Position numbers and translations under genes: made by a program | Notes under the pieces: model-generated | The model's input: the letters and a program-made list of their open reading frames with translations, nothing else | Database searches by the model: none | Told to the model about the DNA's origin: nothing | Assembly (NCBI GenBank): GCA_014656175.1 | Contig: BNBX01000015.1 | Span: forward strand, 52,341-116,340 | Source of the DNA: Streptomyces werraensis | Lineage (GTDB): Bacteria; Actinomycetota; Actinomycetes; Streptomycetales; Streptomycetaceae | Length of the DNA: 64,000 bases | Direction: 5' to 3' | Shown here: positions 8,246 to 17,313 of the stretch, piece by piece | How the letters are laid out: every line of letters starts with the position of its first letter | Position numbering within the stretch: the stretch's first letter is position 1

Positions 8246-8983
8246 ATGACGGCGATTACCACGCGTACGGTCGAGTACCCGGCGGACGGTTTGACGATGG
8301 TCGGGCACCTCGCGCTCCCGGCCGGTAGCGACCGCCGGCCCGCGGTGTTGCTCGGACCAGAGGGCATGGGGCTCAGCGACGTCGAGCGTCGCCGGGCCGA
8401 TGCTCTCGCCGAGCTGGGATATGTAGCGCTGGCCTTCGACCTGCACGGCGGGCGCTATTTGGGCGACCCCGAGGAGATGCTGGGCCGTTGCATGCCGCTG
8501 CTCGCTGATCCCGACCGGATGCGGGGCATCGGTCATGCGGCGCTCGACGTGTTGCGCACCGAATCGCGGACCGACCCCGACCGGGTCGCCGCCGTCGGCT
8601 ACGGCACCGGGGGCGCCATCGCGCTGGAACTCGGGCGCGACGGCGTCAACCTGCGCGCGATCGGCACCGTCAACGCGACTACCACGGGGCGACCGGGCGA
8701 GGCAGCGCACATTCGCTGCCCGGTGTGGGCCGGGGTCGGATCGGAAGACCCGATCATGCCGCCCGCACAACGAAACGCGTTCACCGCCGAAATGCAGGCC
8801 GCGGGCGTCGACTGGCGCCTCGCGGTCTACGGCGGCGCCCTGCACGCCTTCCACCATCCGCCGGTCGACCACCCCACGGTCCCCGGCGTCGGCTACCACC
8901 CACAGCACGCGCAGCGAGCCTGGCGCGACGTCGTCGACCTGCTCGCCGAGTGCCTGCCCCTGACGGACAATCCGGAAGCATGA
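8246..8983 (+). CDS. Dienelactone-hydrolase-family protein lacking the catalytic cysteine
   Basis: 245 residues with the DLH fold. The Glu-containing loop PEGMGLSD (about 39-45), Asp in GSEDPIMPP (about 168) and His in ALHAFHH (about 200) align with the family triad region and its surroundings. The nucleophile elbow, normally GYCFGG, reads GYGTGG at residues 118-123, so position 120 is Gly instead of Cys. If the sequence is right the protein cannot use the normal covalent mechanism and may be a binding protein or a dead paralogue. The frame is intact and codon use is normal. A perfect hairpin precedes the gene. Confidence 0.85.
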   Translation: MTAITTRTVEYPADGLTMVGHLALPAGSDRRPAVLLGPEGMGLSDVERRRADALAELGYVALAFDLHGGRYLGDPEEMLGRCMPLLADPDRMRGIGHAALDVLRTESRTDPDRVAAVGYGTGGAIALELGRDGVNLRAIGTVNATTTGRPGEAAHIRCPVWAGVGSEDPIMPPAQRNAFTAEMQAAGVDWRLAVYGGALHAFHHPPVDHPTVPGVGYHPQHAQRAWRDVVDLLAECLPLTDNPEA

Positions 8984-9307
8984 CCCAGGCAAATATCCTG
9001 GCACCAGGCCTGGTCCGCGTCGTGCACTGACAGTCCCCCGCCCCGCGCCTGAGGCTCCGCTCGCACGACGACGCGTGACGCGGCAGCACAGCGCCTGACA
9101 CCCAGCACAACGCCTGACACCAGGCGTCACCGCGACTGCCCGTACCCGGTCACCGGGTGGGGGCCATCACCGTTTCGGGCACCGGAGAAAGAGGTGATGA
9201 GAGAGGCGCGCGTTTTACGGAACCTTTGCCCGGGGTCGGGCGTTGGGCCAGTGAGCGCGCGGGAGCGGGTTCGCGAGATGACTTCCGACGATGACCGAGG
9301 TGACTTG

Positions 9308-9856
9308 ATGGCAGTCTGGGACAAGCTCAAGGACCAGGCCAAGGCTCTGCAGCAGAATCAGGGCGGGCGTGGCGCTACCGGTGGGCAGAGCGGGGGGACG
9401 AGGTCCGGCGGTGGCAGCAAGGCCCAGCTGATCGGTGTGCTGAAGACGCAGCTCGGCTCGCTGAAGACGGAGTTGAAGAGCGGTGCCTACCGGGACGCGA
9501 GCATGGCGGTGTGCGCGCTGGTCGCGGCGGCCGACGGGCAGGTGGATCCGGCCGAGCGGCAGCAGGTCGAGTCGATGATCCTCAGCAACGACGTGCTCCA
9601 GAACTTCCCGCCGGAGCAGCTGCGGCAGCGTTTCAACAAGCATGTCGACCAGCTCACGATGAACTTCCAGCACGGCAAGGCCGAGGCGATGCAGGAGATC
9701 GCCAAGGCCGCCAAGAAGCCCACCGAGGCCCGGGCCGTGATCCAGACCGGCATGGTCATCGCCGGTGCCGACGGCCACTTCTCCCAGGCAGAGGCGACGG
9801 TCCTGCGCGAGGCCTGTGCGACGCTGGGGCTGTCCCCGGCCGAATTCCAGCTCTGA
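9308..9856 (+). CDS. TerB-family tellurite-resistance/stress protein
   Basis: 182 residues. A Gly/Gln-rich linker (residues about 15-45, GGRGATGGQSGG) is followed by the all-helical TerB domain, with repeated acidic metal-binding-type loops AADGQVDPAER and AGADGHFSQAE. The ATG at 9308 is chosen because GAGGTG lies nine bases upstream and the protein begins MAVWDKLKDQAKAL as in other Streptomyces TerB proteins; the frame is open further upstream without coding character. It stands alone here, without terC/D/E/Z neighbours. A cytosolic envelope-stress or metal-linked role is inferred from the family. Confidence 0.85.
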   Translation: MAVWDKLKDQAKALQQNQGGRGATGGQSGGTRSGGGSKAQLIGVLKTQLGSLKTELKSGAYRDASMAVCALVAAADGQVDPAERQQVESMILSNDVLQNFPPEQLRQRFNKHVDQLTMNFQHGKAEAMQEIAKAAKKPTEARAVIQTGMVIAGADGHFSQAEATVLREACATLGLSPAEFQL

Positions 9857-10039
9857 GTCCCGGCTTTGATTCGCTCCCTGGTTCCGCTCTGATCAGCGAT
9901 CCGGCTTGGGCCTGTGTGAGGTCGTGATCGATCTCGGGTTTTGATCCCTTGCGGGGCAAGACTCGACACGCCGTCCGGCGCCGTGGTCGGGGGTCGCACT
10001 CGGCGTGGTCGACCTCGTGGTCGGGGCGAGCATGCGGGC

Positions 10040-10312
10040 TCAGCGGCGGCGGAGTTCCCCAGCCCAGTTCCGAAGCGGTCCTTCGAGGACCAGGTTGTCT
10101 CCGCGGGCCACGGTCTGGAGCAGTTGGGCGCACACGGTCGCTTCGGCGGCGAGGCCGGCCGGACTGCCCAGCACGGGGAAGGCGGTACGGACGCGGCCGG
10201 CAGTGTCCCGCTGGAGCAGCACGTAGGCGTAGAGAGTGGCGGCGTCAAACCCCTCCTGGGCCATGCCCCATCCTTCCCAGTCCAGCAGGCGCTTGGCGGT
10301 GACCACCGGCAC
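10040..10312 (-). pseudogene. C-terminal remnant of a phosphotransferase-like protein
   Basis: About 90 residues (from KRLLDWEGWG to PLRNWAGELRRR) look like the last third of an actinobacterial aminoglycoside-phosphotransferase-like protein, where the first Asp belongs to the metal-binding D of the DxD/DFG-like segment. The catalytic HxDxxxxN part and the N-lobe are absent upstream, and no ribosome binding site fits the ATG at 10312. I take it as truncated. Assignment to the APH fold rests on the LLDWEGWG pattern and is moderate. Confidence 0.4.
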
Positions 10313-10441
10313 GCGCCTGACACGGAGTTGGGCTGTCGCCGGTCATGTGCCGCTGAGTACGGCGGCTGCCTTTGGAGTACTCAGACAGGGAGTTTCAAGG
10401 CGTTGCCCTCCAACTGGGGACGCACTCCCTAGGCTGGTTCT

Positions 10442-11002
10442 GTGACAGACGCGGACCGCCGAATCAGCGCAGAAATCAGCCCCTTTCCGCCTTTCCTGAA
10501 GATCACCACCACCGATGTTGGTGCGATCTTCAGGCGGCGTCGGCGCAGTATCACGCAGACCGGGCCATTTCTGATCATATCTGTGGATTCCGGCCTTGCG
10601 ATGGACACGGCCTTCCGGACAGAGGACGGTTCGCATCCGCATCTCTGGACAGCACACGGCCAGGCTCATCAGTTGTGGCGGCTCATTCCCTCGGGGCATG
10701 AAGGCGAAGCACGCATCGTCTCACTCAGCAACAACTTGTTCCTCGACGGCCGCGGCAGCCACGAGGGGGACCACCCGCAAATGTGTGCTGAGACCAATGG
10801 GCCACGACAGCGGTGGCGCCTCAAGCCGGCCCCCGGCCATCGCGCGCACTATCTTGAGAACGCCGCAACCGGTCTGGTGCTCGACAGGCCGCATGACGCA
10901 GAGCGCGGCACCTGGCCGGTGCTGTGGAGCGAACACAGCGGCGTGAATCAACACTGGCTGCTCGTTATGCCCTTCGCTGCCCCGTCAGGTAGTACTGCCT
11001 GA
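10442..11002 (+). CDS. Ricin-type beta-trefoil (RICIN) domain protein
   Basis: 186 residues starting at GTG 10442. The C-terminal 130 residues show three trefoil repeats with the QxW-type ends: HQLWRLIP, RQRWRLKP and NQHWLLVM, each preceded by a Gly/Asp sugar-binding-like turn (LDGRGS, LDRPHD). There is no signal peptide, so it is predicted to be cytoplasmic or exported by another route. No catalytic domain is attached. It may bind glycans or serve as a structural trefoil. The start is uncertain because the first 30 residues are Arg-rich and unconserved. Confidence 0.75.
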   Translation: MTDADRRISAEISPFPPFLKITTTDVGAIFRRRRRSITQTGPFLIISVDSGLAMDTAFRTEDGSHPHLWTAHGQAHQLWRLIPSGHEGEARIVSLSNNLFLDGRGSHEGDHPQMCAETNGPRQRWRLKPAPGHRAHYLENAATGLVLDRPHDAERGTWPVLWSEHSGVNQHWLLVMPFAAPSGSTA

Positions 11003-11132
11003 CGGTCGGCCTGCGGAGAGGCAGACAGTAGCGAACTGCTCGATGAGGCCGAAGCGGCGGGTTCATGCCGGTGACCACGATGGGGAGCTTGCCGTCGTCC
11101 ATGTGAAAGCCGCCGTCGTACGCGGTGCCCTT

Positions 11133-11535
11133 TCAGTGCCGCTCGGTGAGATCGGCCAACTGCGCGATGGCGGTGTTGGGGGTTGCGCCGGCCGATTCGG
11201 TTGAAGACGAGCAGCAGCGCACGACCAGCTCGAGGAGGGTTGCGCGGACGGTGGCGCCGTCCAGGGTGTGGCGGTCGAAGGTGTGCCGGACGGCTGAGGA
11301 GGAGGCAGAGCTCGGGGCACGACGGGGCGCGTGTCGATGCCGCGGGCCCGGTCGGCGGCCGTACGGCCGGCCCTGCCTCCGAGCAGGCGCTGAGTGGCGG
11401 CGGGTGAGATGGCGGCGAGCCGGCCGACGGTGTGGATGCCGTACTCGTGCAGGGCTCCGGCCTGGCGCGGTCCGATGCGGTGCAGCTCAAGGACCTGCCG
11501 GTAGGTCTCCTCCGGCAGCCGGTCGGGGCAGCGTA
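11133..11535 (-). pseudogene. Remnant of a Y-family (UmuC/DinB-like) DNA polymerase
   Basis: In one frame the segment LPEETYRQVLELHRIGPRQAG followed by ALHEYGIHTVGRLAAISP and RLLGGRAGRTAADRARG matches the helix-hairpin-helix and little-finger start of actinobacterial Y-family polymerases. After RPVVP the frame changes and continues as HTFDRHTLDGATVRATLLELV, typical of the little-finger domain, up to a TGA at 11133-11135. The palm with catalytic carboxylates is absent. Thus an N-terminally deleted, frameshifted gene; remaining bases to 11003 show no gene. Confidence 0.5.
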
Positions 11536-11658
11536 CATACGGGTGTATCGACGGCCGCTTGGTGATCTCGGTCTGAGGCTGTGCGGTGAGTCCAGTGGGC
11601 AGGGCGGGTCGTCGGTTTCTGACTCGATCGGGTGGAGTCGAACCTTGGCGAGGAGGGT

Positions 11659-12471
11659 CTACCGCACAGTCCTGGCATAGCCACCTGCGCTCATGCCGAA
11701 CTCCCGCCGGAAGTGCCGATTGAGCTGGCTCTGGTCACAGTAACCGAGCTCGGCGGCGGTCTCTGCCACGGATCGTCCCGCTGCCAGCAAAGACTTGGCG
11801 CGTGCCAAGCGCAACAGGGTCCGGTAATGGTGCGGTGGAACCCCGTAAGCCTGCCGGAAACTCCTGATCAAGTGGCGTTTGCTGCATCCGGCGAGTGCCG
11901 CGAGGTCGTCGAGCTTGATGTTGGAACTCAGTTGGTTGTGGAGCATCTCCCGTACTTGGCGAAGCGCTCGAGGGCGAAGTGTCGGACTCACTGCGCCGGG
12001 AGCATCCGCATGCCTGGCGAGCAGGACGGTCAGCAGGTGGATCAGCGACGACTCGAGATCCAGCTCGTCCTCACCGTGCGCCAAACCCCTGTGCAGCGCA
12101 GTGATGCCGTTGAAGAGGCTGCGGTCTGGATAGGTCACCTCGTGAAAGCGCGGCCGACCTGTGCCGACTGGCATGAGATCGGCGTCAATGAACATGAGTT
12201 GCACGATGGCCTGGCCGTCAGCGGCGGCTTTGTCCTGATCGAGGCAGCTCACGACCTCATGGGGTTCGATCACCGTCACCGCGCCAGGAACAGGGGAACC
12301 CTGGGTTCGCCCGAGGTACTGAAAAGGGGGTGCAGAGCCGCCGTGTGTGATCTTGACGGTGTACCCGCTGTTCACAACGGTCGGGAAGTCACCGTCGGCA
12401 ACGCGCACAACCAGGCTTTCGACTCCGAACCGTGCTCTTCTGTGACGCCCATCGATTGCGGACTCAGTCAT
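11659..12471 (-). CDS. AraC-family transcriptional regulator
   Basis: 270 residues. N-terminal AraC-like ligand-binding domain (about 10-150), C-terminal double HTH (about 168-268). The first HTH is IKLDDLAALAGCSKRHLIRSFRQAYGVPPHHY, and the second includes SVAETAAELGYCDQSQLNRHFRREFGMSAGGY, both standard. It is divergent from the alpha/beta hydrolase at 12756 across a 284-base intergenic region that contains the direct repeat GTTCGGTT at 12487-12494 and 12496-12503, nine bases apart, a possible AraC site. Inducer unknown. Confidence 0.92.
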   Translation of the reverse strand: MTESAIDGRHRRARFGVESLVVRVADGDFPTVVNSGYTVKITHGGSAPPFQYLGRTQGSPVPGAVTVIEPHEVVSCLDQDKAAADGQAIVQLMFIDADLMPVGTGRPRFHEVTYPDRSLFNGITALHRGLAHGEDELDLESSLIHLLTVLLARHADAPGAVSPTLRPRALRQVREMLHNQLSSNIKLDDLAALAGCSKRHLIRSFRQAYGVPPHHYRTLLRLARAKSLLAAGRSVAETAAELGYCDQSQLNRHFRREFGMSAGGYARTVR

Positions 12472-12755
12472 GTCACTTTCGCCCTAGTTCGGTTTGTTCG
12501 GTTGATCTTACAGTTCCCGGCAAGACAAGTGCGTCCGTCGAGTCAGGGAGGTATGACAGTCGATGGTTGAGCCAGCCGCCCTCCCCCTGCCGTCAGACCG
12601 CGGGACAAACAACTGACGAGATCTGTGCACCGCTGCGGTGATCACCGTCCACACCGATCCAGGTGCCTGGCGGCCGTTCCTGGCCCATCAGGCTCGCGGC
12701 CACGACCGCCAGTTACGACAGGCGCTATGTCAACACCGATCTCGAAAGGGCTCCG

Positions 12756-13730
12756 ATGAGCAAGCTGTACAGCGACGCCGCGAACATCCCGGTCAACGCG
12801 TCGCAACCCGTCCTCACCTACCACCCGGTCACCCTCGACGTTCCCGGCCGGCCCGTGCCGCTGGAGGTCAAGGTGTCGATCCCCGCGACCGGCACCGACC
12901 TGCCGCTCATCCTCCTGTCCCACGGGCACGGGCTGGCGAACTTTCTGTCCTCCTACAACGGCTACGGGCCGTTGGCGAACTTCTTCGCCGCCCACGGGTT
13001 CGCGGTCGTCCAGCCGACCCACCTGGACTCGACGGCCCTCGGTCTGCGCGACACCGACCTCAAGGACGCGCCCCTGTTCTGGCGTGACCGCGCCACCGAC
13101 ATGCACAACATCCTCGACCGCCTCGACGACATCGAGGCCGCCGTCCCTGGTCTTGCCGAACGGCGGATCGACAGGGACCGTGTCGGTGCCGTAGGACACT
13201 CCCTGGGCGGCAACACCGTCTCCCTCCTCCTCGGAGCCCAGATGCTGGACCCGGAGGACGACCGGCCGAAGGACCTCTCCGATTCTCGTGTCAAGGCGGG
13301 AGTGCTCATCGGAGCTCCGGGCATCGGCAACGACGAGCACTTTGCCGAGTGGGCCAAGACGAACTACCCGGTGCTGTATTACACCGACTTCGAGCACATG
13401 ACAGGCACCGCCCTGATCATCGTGGGCGATCAGGACCTCAACCCCAACTTCTCCAATCGGCTCAGCTACCGTGCTGACGCCTACTCGGCCAGCCCTGGCG
13501 GCAACAAAACCATGGTGACCATGTACGGCGCCGGTCACATCTTCGGTGGCATATCCGGATACGACGCGGCGGAGACGGACGACGAGAATCCCGAGCGCGT
13601 GGCGACTCTGCGGGCTCTCGTGTGGGCCTACCTGCGCAGCCAGATCTACTCGGGTGACCCGTCCTGGAAGAACGCGGTGAATGCTCTGGAGAACGGTGAA
13701 GACCCGATGGCCATGGTCGAAACGAGATAG
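12756..13730 (+). CDS. Alpha/beta hydrolase (chlorophyllase/PAF-acetylhydrolase-like)
   Basis: 324 residues. Oxyanion-type strand LILLSHGHG, nucleophile elbow GHSLGGN (about residue 148), Asp in VGDQDLNPN and His in GAGHIFGG form a plausible triad. There is no signal peptide; cytoplasmic. The ATG at 12756 is preceded by GAAAGGG at good spacing, and the longer in-frame extension lacks coding character. It is divergent from the AraC regulator, which may control it. A small membrane protein follows about 95 bases downstream. Substrate not assignable. Confidence 0.88.
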   Translation: MSKLYSDAANIPVNASQPVLTYHPVTLDVPGRPVPLEVKVSIPATGTDLPLILLSHGHGLANFLSSYNGYGPLANFFAAHGFAVVQPTHLDSTALGLRDTDLKDAPLFWRDRATDMHNILDRLDDIEAAVPGLAERRIDRDRVGAVGHSLGGNTVSLLLGAQMLDPEDDRPKDLSDSRVKAGVLIGAPGIGNDEHFAEWAKTNYPVLYYTDFEHMTGTALIIVGDQDLNPNFSNRLSYRADAYSASPGGNKTMVTMYGAGHIFGGISGYDAAETDDENPERVATLRALVWAYLRSQIYSGDPSWKNAVNALENGEDPMAMVETR

Positions 13731-13825
13731 TTCCGCGCGGGGGGCGGCGGCGCGCGGCCGCCGCCCACCGCACTTCATCGCACCAAATCTTTCACCCCAG
13801 CACGGATCGCATAGGAGCAACCGCC

Positions 13826-14347
13826 ATGTGGACCACGTTCGCCGCGACCGTCGGCGGAAGCGCCGCCGGCCTCACCGGACTCACCTTCATCGTCGTCGCT
13901 TTCCGCTTCGACGTCGTCGCCACCTCCCAGGAATACCGCAACCGCGCCGCGCAAACCGTCTCCCTGTTCCTGACCACCACAGTCACCGCATCGCTGGTCA
14001 CCCTGCCGCAACCGACCTGGGCGCTCGGGGTCGAACTGTTGGTCGCCGCAGCAGCAAGCGCAAGTCTGCTCGCGGTGCTCGACCACGCAGCCCGCCGTGG
14101 CACGTCCCAGCATGCGCGGCCCATCCTTGTCGTCGCGCTCGTCGTATTCGCGGCAGGTATCACCGCCGCCGGACTGTTCGCCACCGCCGGCTCCACCAAC
14201 GGAATGGGCTTCTACGCCGCGAGTTCGCTGCTCGGCCTCACGTGGGGCGTCTACGGGACGTGGGTCTTCCTCACCCAGGCGGGCACAGATCAGATCAACG
14301 CGGCAGCAAACGTGCAGGACCAGCCCGGCACCGTGCCGACCGCCTGA
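13826..14347 (+). CDS. Four-helix integral membrane protein, function unknown
   Basis: 173 residues with about five hydrophobic segments: GGSAAGLTGLTFIVVAF, VSLFLTTTVTASLVTLP, LGVELLVAAAASASLLAVL, PILVVALVVFAAGITAAGLF and ASSLLGLTWGVYGTWVFL. The loops are short, with Arg-rich cytosolic pieces (DHAARRG). The AGGAG site lies eight bases before the ATG. No transporter or enzyme motif is recognised. It follows the hydrolase on the same strand and could share its transcript. Confidence 0.75.
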   Translation: MWTTFAATVGGSAAGLTGLTFIVVAFRFDVVATSQEYRNRAAQTVSLFLTTTVTASLVTLPQPTWALGVELLVAAAASASLLAVLDHAARRGTSQHARPILVVALVVFAAGITAAGLFATAGSTNGMGFYAASSLLGLTWGVYGTWVFLTQAGTDQINAAANVQDQPGTVPTA

Positions 14348-14504
14348 CCGGCCCCTCACAGTGAGGCGGTGCGGGACTGTGACGGTGAGTGCTTACCTGT
14401 GATCATTGAGCGTGCATGAGAGCGGACATGGACTTCGTCGCCCCAGGGACGCGCTCCCCACCGCAACGGACTGCGCCGGGAAATCGACGTCGGCATCCGA
14501 CCAT

Positions 14505-14759
14505 GAGCCTTACGAAGCCGGCCCGTAGGTCACCGAAGGCGTCAACACGAAGGGCTCATCGAGGACCACCGCGAGGCGAGGGCGGCGACCGGAGGCCTCC
14601 GGCCCCGTCACGCAGGACATCCTCATCGGGCAACTGCGCGGCCTGGAACTGTTCCTGTGGTTGGTCCGCGCCCACCTGGAGAGCAGCGGCGGGCGGCTGA
14701 GCACGGCTGACGCCACGACGGAACAGGCGGTCGCCGAACAGGCCCGCCGGCAGCCCTGA
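14505..14759 (+). pseudogene. C-terminal remnant of a Dps-like ferritin-family protein
   Basis: The frame ending at TGA 14757-14759 encodes a Dps-type tail: VTEGVNTKGS, GPVTQDILIGQLRGLELFLW, then LVRAHLESSGGRL. An in-frame TAG at 14526 interrupts the preceding EPYEAGP, and no N-terminal ferritin helices with the ferroxidase ligands precede it. Hence a degraded 3' end. The assignment comes from the typical Dps C-terminal helix order and is moderate. Confidence 0.5.
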
Positions 14760-14903
14760 GCGAAAGGCGCCGGCTGCGCCGACCGTGCTCTCGCCGCGCG
14801 TCGGCCGGAGGGATAATCCCGCGCGGCGGACGTCTCGGGCGGACGCCTCCGCACATCACGCTCGACACTTAATGCAAGTCAAAAGAAAAGCCTGCGCGGA
14901 ACC

Positions 14904-14949
14904 TTGACCGTGTCAGGCACGGCGGGCATGGTCGGGAGAGCGCTCTCCC
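14904..14949 (+). promoter_or_regulatory. Promoter with LacI-type palindromic operator
   Basis: TTGACC at 14904-14909 is followed after 17 bases by CATGGT (14927-14932), a weak but correctly spaced -35/-10 pair. Directly after it is a perfect 16-bp palindrome GGGAGAGCGCTCTCCC at 14934-14949, with the central GCGC-type CG step usual for LacI-family operators. It would cover the transcription start. A LacI gene closes the locus at 20759-21781, making it the natural candidate regulator. Confidence 0.6.
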
Positions 14950-14978
14950 CCACTCACCCCGTGTCGAGGAGTCTCCCC

Positions 14979-17171
14979 ATGCCCGCTGTCGGCATACGCC
15001 CAGCTTCGCCGCCGTCGCACAGACCCGGCCGACGCGGCCTCGTCGGCGTCCTGGTCACCGCCCTGGCCGCCGCCCTGCTCGCCGTCGTCCCGGCCACGCA
15101 GGCCCAGGCCGCACCCGTCCTGCTCTCCCAGGGCAAGCCGGTCACCGCCTCCAGCCAGGAGCACTACGGCACCCCGGCCACGGCAGCGGTCGACGGTGAC
15201 GAGGGCACCCGCTGGTCGAGCGCCGCGTCCGATCCGCAGTGGATCCGCGTCGACCTCGGCGCCCCCGCCTCCCTCAGCCGGGTCGAACTGCGCTGGGAGG
15301 CCGCCTACGCGAAGTCCTACCGCATCGAGACGTCCCCGAACGGTACGGACTGGACGACGGCCCACTCCACCACCACCGGCGCCGGCGGCACGGAGACCGT
15401 GAACCTCTCCGGCACCGCCCGCTACGTCCGCATGCTCGGCACCGTCCGCGCCACGCCCTACGGCTACTCCCTCTGGGAGTTCAAGGTGTACGGCACCACC
15501 GGTGACGACCCCGGCCCGGTCACGCCGGGCGGCGACCTCGGCCCGAACGTGCACGTCTTCGACCCGTCCACGCCCGGTATCCAGGCCAAGCTGGACCAGG
15601 TGTTCAGGGAGCAGGAGTCGGCCCAGTTCGGCTCCGGCCGGCATGCTTTCCTCTTCAAGCCGGGCACGTACGACAACCTCAACGCCCAGATCGGCTTCTA
15701 CACCCAGATCGCCGGCCTCGGCCTCAGCCCCGACGACACCACGATCAACGGTGACATCACGGTCGACGCGGGCTGGTTCAACGGCAACGCCACGCAGAAC
15801 TTCTGGCGCGGTGCGGAGAACCTCGCCGTGAAGCCGGTCAACGGCACCAACCGCTGGGCCGTCTCCCAGGCCGCCTCGTTCCGCCGGATGCACGTCAAGG
15901 GCGGCCTCAACCTCGCGCCCAACGGCTACGGCTGGGCCAGCGGCGGCTACATCGCCGACAGCAGGATCGACGGCCAGGTCGGCAACTACTCGCAGCAGCA
16001 GTGGTACACCCGCGACAGCTCCATCGGCGGCTGGTCCAACAGCGTCTGGAACCAGGTCTTCTCCGGCGTGGAGGGGGCTCCCGCCACCAGTTTCCCCGAG
16101 CCCCGCTACACCACGCTCGGCACGACACCGATCTCCCGCGAGAAGCCCTTCCTCTACCTGGACGGCGGCGAGTACAAGGTCTTCGCGCCCGCCAAGCGGA
16201 CCGACGCGCGCGGCACGACCTGGGCGAGCGGCACCCCGCGGGGCGAGTCGGTCCCGCTGAGCAAGTTCTACGTCGTCAAGCCCGGCGCCACGGCGGCCAC
16301 CATCAACGCCGCGCTCGCCCAGGGCCTGCACCTGCTGTTCACGCCGGGCGTCTACCACGTCGACCGGACCATCACCGTCGAGCGGGCGAACACCATCGTG
16401 CTGGGCCTCGGCCTCGCCACGATCATCCCGGACAACGGCGTGACCGCCATGAAGGTCGCCGACGTCGACGGAGTGCGGCTCGCCGGCTTCCTCATCGACG
16501 CCGGGCCAGTCAACTCCCCGACGCTGCTTGAGATCGGCCCGCAGGGCGCGTCCGCCGACCACGCGGCCAACCCCACCACCGTGCAGGACGTGTACATCCG
16601 CATCGGCGGCGCCGGCGCGGGCAAGGCGACCACCAGCATGGTCGTCAACAGCCACGACACCATCATCGACCACACCTGGGTGTGGCGGGCCGACCACGGC
16701 GAAGGCGTCGGCTGGGAGACCAACCGGGCCGACTACGGCGTCCGCGTCAACGGCGACGACGTGCTGGCGACCGGCCTGTTCGTCGAGCACTTCAACAAGT
16801 ACGACGTCGAGTGGTACGGCGAACGCGGCCGGACGATCTTCTACCAGAACGAGAAGGCGTACGACGCTCCGAACCAGGCCGCCATCCAGAACGGCACCAC
16901 GAAGGGGTACGCCGCCTACCGGGTCGACGACTCGGTCGACACCCACGAGGCATGGGGCCTGGGCAGCTACTGCAACTACAACGTCGACCCGAACATCCGC
17001 CAGGACCACGGCTTCAAGACCCCCGTCAAACCGGGCGTGAAGTTCCACAGCCTCCTGGTGGTCTCCCTCGGCGGCATGGGCCACTACAACCACGTCATCA
17101 ACGACACCGGCGCCTCCACGGTCCCGGCCGGCACCTCGACCGTCCCGTCCACCGTCGTGTCCTTCCCCTGA
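14979..17171 (+). CDS. Secreted discoidin (CBM32-type) plus right-handed beta-helix protein
   Basis: 730 residues from ATG 14979, seven bases after GAGGAG. A signal peptide (Arg-rich start, LVGVLVTALAAALLAVV, cut near AQAAP) precedes an F5/8 type C/CBM32 domain (about 45-175; SQGKPVTASSQE, DGDEGTRWSS, PYGYSLWEFKVYG). The rest is a long repetitive parallel beta-helix-like domain (TTINGDITVDAGWFNG, TIIDHTWVWRADHGEG). Relatives are sometimes called adenylyl cyclase, which nothing here supports. The beta-helix resembles polysaccharide lyases or hydrolases of the GH28/55/87 type, but I cannot place it or name catalytic residues. The next gene shares the same sugar-binding module, so both probably act on one extracellular glycan. 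Confidence 0.85.
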   Translation: MPAVGIRPASPPSHRPGRRGLVGVLVTALAAALLAVVPATQAQAAPVLLSQGKPVTASSQEHYGTPATAAVDGDEGTRWSSAASDPQWIRVDLGAPASLSRVELRWEAAYAKSYRIETSPNGTDWTTAHSTTTGAGGTETVNLSGTARYVRMLGTVRATPYGYSLWEFKVYGTTGDDPGPVTPGGDLGPNVHVFDPSTPGIQAKLDQVFREQESAQFGSGRHAFLFKPGTYDNLNAQIGFYTQIAGLGLSPDDTTINGDITVDAGWFNGNATQNFWRGAENLAVKPVNGTNRWAVSQAASFRRMHVKGGLNLAPNGYGWASGGYIADSRIDGQVGNYSQQQWYTRDSSIGGWSNSVWNQVFSGVEGAPATSFPEPRYTTLGTTPISREKPFLYLDGGEYKVFAPAKRTDARGTTWASGTPRGESVPLSKFYVVKPGATAATINAALAQGLHLLFTPGVYHVDRTITVERANTIVLGLGLATIIPDNGVTAMKVADVDGVRLAGFLIDAGPVNSPTLLEIGPQGASADHAANPTTVQDVYIRIGGAGAGKATTSMVVNSHDTIIDHTWVWRADHGEGVGWETNRADYGVRVNGDDVLATGLFVEHFNKYDVEWYGERGRTIFYQNEKAYDAPNQAAIQNGTTKGYAAYRVDDSVDTHEAWGLGSYCNYNVDPNIRQDHGFKTPVKPGVKFHSLLVVSLGGMGHYNHVINDTGASTVPAGTSTVPSTVVSFP

Positions 17172-17313
17172 CGTCCCACCCCTGATAGGGCCGCCCGCCG
17201 GCCACGCGTCCCCTCCGGCCGGATGACATCCCCGCGCCCCGGCCCGGAGGGGCCCTCACCGGTGCTGCCACAGCGCCGGCCCGTTGGCTCTCCCCACCTC
17301 GCCAGGAGCAGAC

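Noticed and set aside
9050..9140. Repeated CGCCTGACACC near the TerB gene
   Set aside because: Two short copies only, with no recognisable spacing or function.
14913..17093. 726-codon minus-strand frame opposite the beta-helix gene
   Set aside because: Shadow of the strongly GC-biased coding frame; no motif.
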